A stretch of 17,067 nucleotides of DNA, taken from JBCBZH01 sp039815415 (lineage in GTDB: Bacteria; Bacteroidota; Rhodothermia; Rhodothermales; Rubricoccaceae). The notes beneath the pieces were generated by a model. The model had not been told where the DNA came from. It was given only the letters and a program-made list of their open reading frames with translations, and searched no databases. The stretch lies in contig JBCBZH010000066.1 of assembly GCA_039815415.1 (NCBI GenBank), forward strand, positions 1 to 17,067, given 5' to 3'. Numbering within the stretch: the stretch's first letter is position 1; each line of letters opens with the position of its first letter. A program made the translations under genes and the position numbers. This document shows positions 13,459 through 17,067 of the stretch, piece after piece.

Positions 13459-14820
13459 CTACTCGGGGACGCCTGCGGCTTCGAGGACGGCTACCACCTC
13501 GATGGAGCCACTCTCTCGCGCGGCGCCGAGTGCGGTGAGGCCCTCTGTGTTGCGCGCGGTGAGGTCGATGCCGTCCACGCCGAGAAGGAACTGAACGATC
13601 TCGACCTCGCCGTTCCGGGCTGCCTGCATGAGTGGCGTCCACGCGTAGGAGATCTCAGCGCTGGAGGCATGGTTGACGTTCGCTCCGGCATCCAGCAGCA
13701 TGTCTGCGATGCGGATGGACACGTTGGCGTCCTCGATCTCGCGCCCGGAGACGGCATAGAGGAGGGGCGTGAACTGGAGACCATCGGTGAGGTCTGGAGC
13801 CGCGCCAGCGTCGAGCAGAAGCCGGACCATTGCCTCGGATCCATTCACGACGGCAAAGTGGAGCGCACCCTGATTGTCAAGAACCGGCACCTGGAGATTC
13901 GGATTGGCCCCAGCCTCGAGAAGAAGGATCGCCAGCTCGAGGTTGTCGAACACGACAGCGCCACTGAGAGCGGCTTCATTGGGGCAGTCAGAGGGTGGGT
14001 TGGGGTCGGCCCCGGACTCGAGAAGGAGCGGAGCCGTGGCGAGCGTAGCGTAGCGAAGCGGGGCGATGCAATCGCCAATGATCTGGTTGGGGTCTGCGCC
14101 TCGGTCGAGAAGCAAACGGACAGCTTCCGCATGTCCGCCCGTTGCTGCGAGGTGCAATGGGTTGGCGGCATAGAGGTCCTCCCCGGAGGCGTCAATGGGG
14201 GCCCCAGCATCGAGCGCTCGCTCGAGACTCTCTACGTCGCCGGACTCGGCAGCGCGAAGGAGCGACTGAGTCCTCTCAGCTAGGCAGGGTTGAAGGCCGC
14301 TGTGGATGACCAACCGTGCCCCATCGGAGGTCGTCCCCAGCTCGATGCGCCGGCCGAAGAAGCCGTCGCATTCGTGGACAGTCGGGCTGGAGGAGATCTC
14401 ATCGTCCAGCGTCCAGCCCGGGAACGTCGTTACCGCGAGCGCAGCGAGAGAATCGCGGAGGGCCTCGTTCCGGTTGCTCCGTCGCCGGCGCTCCTCACGC
14501 TGGTCGAAGGAGAGGCCAGAGGTAGGCAGCCCGAAGGTGGCCCGGTAGGTCGAGGAGACCCGGCCATCGGGATCGGTGGTAACGGTCACGAGCGCCTCGA
14601 GCGCAGAATCGGCCTTCAGCGGCGCACGGTAGAGCGTCTCACTGGAGATCCGGTCGCCAAAGCCATATTCCTGCGTGGTGTCGGCTACGCCTCGAACCTG
14701 CGCGAAGTGGGCAGGCGCCTCGGCGATGAGGAACTCGAGATCCGCAGAGGGCTGTGCCTCCGGTGGCGCGCTGGCGCATCCGGCCAGCAGCAGAACGACG
14801 AGAAGAGAACCAGTGCGCAT
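13459..14820 (-). CDS. ankyrin-repeat lipoprotein
   Basis: 453 residues from the ATG at 14820, chosen because MRTGSLLVVLLLAGC is a clean lipoprotein signal (lipobox LAGC, Cys15); longer starts add an Arg/Pro-rich leader antisense to hddA. After the signal comes an unrecognised domain (about 25-180) with two cysteines (HECDGFF and LQPCLAER) that may form a disulfide. Then about eight ankyrin repeats (186-450), with repeated units such as NPLHLAATGGHAEAVRLLLDRGADPN, LELAILLLEAGANPN and TPLMQAARNGEVEIVQFLL. Ankyrin repeats bind proteins, so this is probably an envelope-anchored protein-binding scaffold. It is convergent with hddC (25 bases) and divergent from hddA (145 bases), thereby splitting the heptose genes. 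Partner unknown. Confidence 0.85.
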   Translation of the reverse strand: MRTGSLLVVLLLAGCASAPPEAQPSADLEFLIAEAPAHFAQVRGVADTTQEYGFGDRISSETLYRAPLKADSALEALVTVTTDPDGRVSSTYRATFGLPTSGLSFDQREERRRRSNRNEALRDSLAALAVTTFPGWTLDDEISSSPTVHECDGFFGRRIELGTTSDGARLVIHSGLQPCLAERTQSLLRAAESGDVESLERALDAGAPIDASGEDLYAANPLHLAATGGHAEAVRLLLDRGADPNQIIGDCIAPLRYATLATAPLLLESGADPNPPSDCPNEAALSGAVVFDNLELAILLLEAGANPNLQVPVLDNQGALHFAVVNGSEAMVRLLLDAGAAPDLTDGLQFTPLLYAVSGREIEDANVSIRIADMLLDAGANVNHASSAEISYAWTPLMQAARNGEVEIVQFLLGVDGIDLTARNTEGLTALGAARESGSIEVVAVLEAAGVPE

Positions 14821-14965
14821 CGGACGAGGCGGGCGATTACGCGAGGATACATCTCTACTCGGATCTCTTGCCTCCCCCGTAGAGGGGACTCGGATTCGCT
14901 TCAGGCTCCACGATGACAGGCATGGACGGCTCGAGCTGGCGTGCGGACGGGTACCTTCCGTCCCC

Positions 14966-16000
14966 ATGTCCGACGCTCTCATCCTCCGCGCTCGCGCGCC
15001 CCTCCGCCTCGGCTTCGGCGGCGGTGGCACTGACGTTAGCCCGTTCGCCGACGACCCGGGAGGCCTGGTGCTCAACGCCACCATTCACCGGCACGCACAC
15101 GTCACGCTGCGGCCCAACGACTCGGGCCGCATCCACATCCGGTCGCTGGACCTGGGCCAGGACCTGGAGTTTGACGCCAACTCGACGCCCGATGCCGTGC
15201 CCGACGCGCTTCAGCTCCCGGTAGCGGTTCTCCGCGCGATGGACGTGGCCACGCGCAAGCCAGGGCAGGGCTTCGAGCTGTGGACCCGTACCGACGCGCC
15301 GCCGGGCTCAGGTCTCGGCGCCAGCTCGACCGTTGTCGTCGCGCTGGTGGGGGCGTTCGAGCGGTGGCTGAGCACGGGACTGGATCGATACGAGATCGCC
15401 CGGTTGGCGGTCCGCATCGAGCGCGAGGACCTCGGGATGCACGGTGGGCGGCAGGACCAGTACGCAGCGGCCTTCGGCGGCGTCAACTTCATGGAGTTCC
15501 ACGGCGCCGACGTGCTGGTGAACCCGCTCCGTATCCCCGACGAGACGATGTGGGAGCTGGAGAGCGCCCTCGTGCTGGCGTGGACAGGCCGTAGCCGGCT
15601 CTCGTCGTCCATCATTGAGGGGCAGATCCACAACGCCGAGACGCGCCAGCCCGACGCGCTCGACGCGATGCACCAGACGAAGACACTGGCGCTGGACCTG
15701 AAGCGGCACCTGCTCACGGGCGACCTCCGCGCCTTCGGTGAGACGCTGGATGCTGCGTGGCACGTCAAGAAGCGTATGGCGACGGGCATCTCGACGCCGC
15801 AGATCGACGCGATCTACGAGGCCGCTCGTGAGGCCGGGGCGCTTGGCGGCAAGGTGTCCGGCGCAGGCGGTGGCGGCTTCATGTTCTTCTTCGCGGAGGG
15901 CGCACGCCGCCATCTCGTTCGCCAGGCCATCGAGGCCCACGGCGCCGAGGTGGTCCACTTCGGGTTCACCGACCGAGGGCTGGAAACGTGGGTGCGGTGA
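14966..16000 (+). CDS. hddA: D-glycero-alpha-D-manno-heptose 7-phosphate kinase (GHMP family)
   Basis: 344 residues, the family length. HddA phosphorylates D-glycero-alpha-D-manno-heptose 7-phosphate at C1 with ATP to give the 1,7-bisphosphate. Seen: RAPLRLGFGGGGTDVSPF (10-27), the hallmark N-terminus of HddA-type and related sugar kinases; the ATP-binding GHMP motif PPGSGLGASST (112-122); REDLGMHGGRQDQYAAAFGGVNFMEF; and the C-terminal KVSGAGGGGFMFFF glycine loop. The ATG at 14966 gives the expected N-terminus; earlier in-frame starts run through the divergent promoter region. The stop is 13 bases before the likely gmhB start, so the two are co-transcribed. Related L-fucose kinases share these motifs, but gmhB and hddC next door favour heptose. 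Confidence 0.87.
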   Translation: MSDALILRARAPLRLGFGGGGTDVSPFADDPGGLVLNATIHRHAHVTLRPNDSGRIHIRSLDLGQDLEFDANSTPDAVPDALQLPVAVLRAMDVATRKPGQGFELWTRTDAPPGSGLGASSTVVVALVGAFERWLSTGLDRYEIARLAVRIEREDLGMHGGRQDQYAAAFGGVNFMEFHGADVLVNPLRIPDETMWELESALVLAWTGRSRLSSSIIEGQIHNAETRQPDALDAMHQTKTLALDLKRHLLTGDLRAFGETLDAAWHVKKRMATGISTPQIDAIYEAAREAGALGGKVSGAGGGGFMFFFAEGARRHLVRQAIEAHGAEVVHFGFTDRGLETWVR

Positions 16001-16013
16001 GGCAGACCGCTTG

Positions 16014-16727
16014 ATGATGAGCCCTCCAGACTTTCCATCCCCTCCGCCCCCTCCATTCTCTCAAGGGATGGGAGGGCAGGAGAGGGTGGAGAGAAGCCTA
16101 TCGCCAGCTCGAGGAACCCACCTCCGCCCCGCCGTCTTCCTCGACCGCGACGGCGTCCTCAACGAGGAGAGCGGCTACGTCCATCGCATCGACGAGGTCA
16201 CCTGGATTCCGGGCTCTCTGGATGCCGTCCGGCGGCTCCACGAGGCGGGCTTTGTGCTGATCTTGGTGACCAACCAGGCGGGCGTGGCGCGCGGGCTCTA
16301 CACGGAGGCTGATGTGCAGGCGCTCCACCGCTGGATGGACGACGCGATCCAACGCGCTGGCGGTCGCATCGACGCGTGGTACTACAACCCAACGCATCCC
16401 GAGGGCACCGTGCCCCGCTACGCCATCAAGCATCCCGACCGCAAGCCCGGCACGGGGATGTTCGAGCGCGCCCTCCGTGAGCACGGCATCGACCCGATGC
16501 GCTCCTTCATGGTCGGCGACAAGACTTCGGACCTGATCCCGGCTCGCCAGCTCGAGCTGGTGAACATCCTCGTCCGCACCGGCCACGGGCCGGATCACCT
16601 CGAGTTGGCGCCTGCAGACGTGGTGGTGGATGATCTCGCGGCGGCGGCGGACTGGATTCTAGGGCTCGGAGACGCCTCCAGCAAAGCTGTCATCCCGGAC
16701 CCCGATCCGGGATCTCGTTCAGCCTGA
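16014..16727 (+). CDS. gmhB: D-glycero-D-manno-heptose 1,7-bisphosphate 7-phosphatase (HAD-IIIA)
   Basis: 237 residues from the ATG at 16014 (GAGG 11 bases before). Removes the 7-phosphate from heptose 1,7-bisphosphate. Seen: motif I FLDRDGVLN (catalytic Asp44 and Asp46), motif II LVTNQAG (84-90), the lysine region RKPGTGM (143-149), and motif III/IV MVGDKTSDL (166-174). Residues 1-38 are a Pro-rich, unfamily-like leader encoded by a pyrimidine/purine hairpin, so the true start could be the ATG at 16068. The four zinc ligands of E. coli-type GmhB (C-x-H and C-x-C) appear replaced by N125, T127, H140 and D142. The last 13 residues (AVIPDPDPGSRSA) are translation of a palindromic intergenic-type repeat. 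HisB-N-like phosphatase is the alternative. Confidence 0.82.
   Translation: MMSPPDFPSPPPPPFSQGMGGQERVERSLSPARGTHLRPAVFLDRDGVLNEESGYVHRIDEVTWIPGSLDAVRRLHEAGFVLILVTNQAGVARGLYTEADVQALHRWMDDAIQRAGGRIDAWYYNPTHPEGTVPRYAIKHPDRKPGTGMFERALREHGIDPMRSFMVGDKTSDLIPARQLELVNILVRTGHGPDHLELAPADVVVDDLAAAADWILGLGDASSKAVIPDPDPGSRSA
16021..16096 (+). repeat. Pyrimidine tract followed by purine tract, imperfect long hairpin
   Basis: About 40 mostly pyrimidine bases (16021-16060, for example CATCCCCTCCGCCCCCTCC) are followed by about 34 almost pure purines (16062-16096, for example GGGATGGGAGGGCAGGAG). The two arms are imperfectly complementary over roughly 18-22 pairs, with a turn near CTCAAGG. It lies at the start of gmhB and would place a strong structure over or just after the start codon. 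Confidence 0.5.
16545..16562. repeat. Near-perfect 18-base palindrome made of two opposed word copies
   Basis: CGCCAGCTCGAGCTGGTG: two head-to-head copies sharing the central CTCGAG, with a single mismatch (T at 16561 instead of C) from a full palindrome. It encodes ARQLELV in gmhB. It suggests the word is a half-site of a palindrome centred on CTCGAG. Confidence 0.7.
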
Positions 16728-16735
16728 GGACGCTG
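16689..16735. repeat. Palindromic dispersed-type repeat at the gmhB 3' end
   Basis: The segment starts GTCATCCCGGACC and ends CAGCCTGAGGAC. It contains a perfect stem ATCCCGGA (16692-16699) with TCCGGGAT (16706-16713) around the loop CCCCGA. Units with GTCATCCCGGA-CCGGGATC are common dispersed intergenic repeats in many GC-rich bacteria. Here it overlaps the last 13 codons of gmhB and supplies its stop codon (16725-16727). Confidence 0.65.
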
Positions 16736-16845
16736 GTTAGACAGCGCGTTTGTAGTCTGCCCTCGAGCTGGCAAGTGGAGAGAGGCCGCGAGAGGTCAAC
16801 CCGAATGAGCTTGGCTGTACTCCACCGCGTTCATCGTCTCCGAGG

Positions 16846-17067
16846 TCAGTCGCTGACGGTAGACCCACCGGCCAGGTTCTCTGCGGAGCCACCCGGATAC
16901 TCGTAGACGCGGACGTAGTCCACCTCCATCTGTACCGGGAAGATGGCGTCGTCGATCGGCCCGCCAGCTCGTCCCCAGGCGCCGCCGATGGCGAGGTTCA
17001 GGATCAGGTTGTAGGGGTGGTCATAGGGCCACGCGCGCCAGCCCGTGTCCTCGTTGACATAGGTGAA
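16846..17067 (-). CDS. GH16 family glycoside hydrolase, C-terminal fragment (continues past window)
   Basis: The last 73 codons and stop (16846-16848) of a minus-strand gene whose 5' part lies beyond base 17067. Translation begins FTYVNEDTGWRAWPYDHPYN and continues LILNLAIGGAWGRAGGPIDD, AIFPVQMEVDYVRVYEYPGG, ending STVSD. The W-P-[FY]-D-x-P-[FY]-x-LILNLAIGG and FPxxMEVDYVRVY segments are the hallmark C-terminal end of GH16 laminarinase or beta-glucanase-type enzymes, which hydrolyse beta-1,3/1,4-glucans or agar-like polysaccharides outside the cell. The catalytic E-x-D-x-E motif would lie upstream and cannot be checked. It is convergent with gmhB; the 118-base gap holds the end of the palindromic repeat and one word copy (16762-16772). 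Confidence 0.85.
   Translation of the reverse strand, partial: FTYVNEDTGWRAWPYDHPYNLILNLAIGGAWGRAGGPIDDAIFPVQMEVDYVRVYEYPGGSAENLAGGSTVSD

Larger units (their letters stand above)
745..16772. repeat. Window-wide iterated word, consensus TCGCCAGCTCGAGG (22 copies of the core GCCAGCTCGA)
   Basis: Counted by eye on both strands. Plus-strand GCCAGCTCGA copies begin (from the preceding C) at 745, 2450, 5077, 8245, 9798, 10508, 11795, 12846, 12923, 13077, 13446, 13930, 15319, 16102 and 16545. Opposite-strand copies (TCGAGCTGGC) are near 2026, 2980, 3319, 7068, 10359, 14931 and 16763. Twelve of these are the full 12-mer CGCCAGCTCGAG. Relaxed copies CGCCAGCTCG lie near 5152, 5276, 5337, 5764, 6276, 7970, 11225, 12583 and 16962, and the variant CGCCAGCCCG near 300, 798, 2298, 2526, 3782, 5392, 8229, 8823, 9817, 11667, 12274, 12519, 15644 and 17036. 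Copies occur in several codon frames (RQLE, ASS, VELA) and between genes. Confidence 0.85.

Noticed and set aside
13669..14916. Two plus-strand frames (204 and 208 codons) opposite the ankyrin lipoprotein
   Set aside because: Ankyrin repeats and the lipobox are clear on the minus strand; these frames are shadows.
14821..15084. N-terminal extension of the ankyrin frame upstream of 14820
   Set aside because: Arg/Pro-rich leader antisense to hddA; the lipoprotein signal begins at 14820.
2568..16000. The iterated word explained purely by codon bias for RQLE or ELA
   Set aside because: It occurs in several codon frames and outside genes (2025, 2450, 8245, 13446, 14930, 16762), which codon bias cannot produce.
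745..16772. CRISPR array explanation for the iterated word
   Set aside because: Copies are 10-14 bases, irregularly spaced, on both strands and mostly inside genes; there are no regular spacers.

Overview
The window is 17 kb of dense, GC-rich (roughly two-thirds GC by eye) bacterial chromosome. The gene content points to a high-GC member of the Bacteroidota/Rhodothermota side of the tree, such as a Rhodothermales or Rubricoccaceae-like marine bacterium. The evidence is a BatA-type C-terminal region, a CBS-pair protein of the kind usual in Bacteroidota, HflX and GyrB of matching type, many short lipoproteins, an outer-membrane barrel candidate, and mostly absent Shine-Dalgarno sequences before convincing starts. 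The exact genus cannot be read from this window.

Layout from left to right. Bases 1-1966 hold the 3' part of a BatA-like membrane protein, a GNAT acetyltransferase and a NADAR (YbiA-like) protein with overlapping stop/start codons, so they are very likely co-transcribed. Bases 1967-2567 hold an inverted dispersed repeat and a small ferredoxin-like gene. Bases 2568-5386 hold hflX, a CBS-domain protein and a helical protein of unknown function. Bases 5436-6087 hold two tandem, mutually related small lipoproteins. gyrB follows (6233-8224), then a Uma2-family nuclease-like gene, a polyprenyl-phosphate-type glycosyltransferase with two membrane segments, and a small conserved hypothetical. A predicted outer-membrane protein lies on the minus strand (10274-11443).

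Bases 11569-16727 form a surface-sugar region: a GT4 glycosyltransferase overlapping an hddC-like nucleotidyltransferase, then (after a minus-strand ankyrin lipoprotein) an hddA-like heptose kinase and a gmhB-like HAD phosphatase. Together HddA, GmhB and HddC are three of the four steps from sedoheptulose 7-phosphate to GDP-D-glycero-alpha-D-manno-heptose; the isomerase GmhA is not in the window. The window ends inside the C-terminus of a minus-strand GH16 glycoside hydrolase.

The most unusual signal is not a gene. A short word with consensus TCGCCAGCTCGAGG occurs on both strands throughout. I count 22 copies of its 10-base core GCCAGCTCGA, where chance predicts well under one, and many more of the relaxed form CGCCAGCYCG. 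It falls in different codon frames, is enriched between genes, and often sits within a few tens of bases after stop codons, sometimes as an inverted pair. Density and placement resemble DNA uptake sequences or highly iterated genome-wide words such as HIP1.
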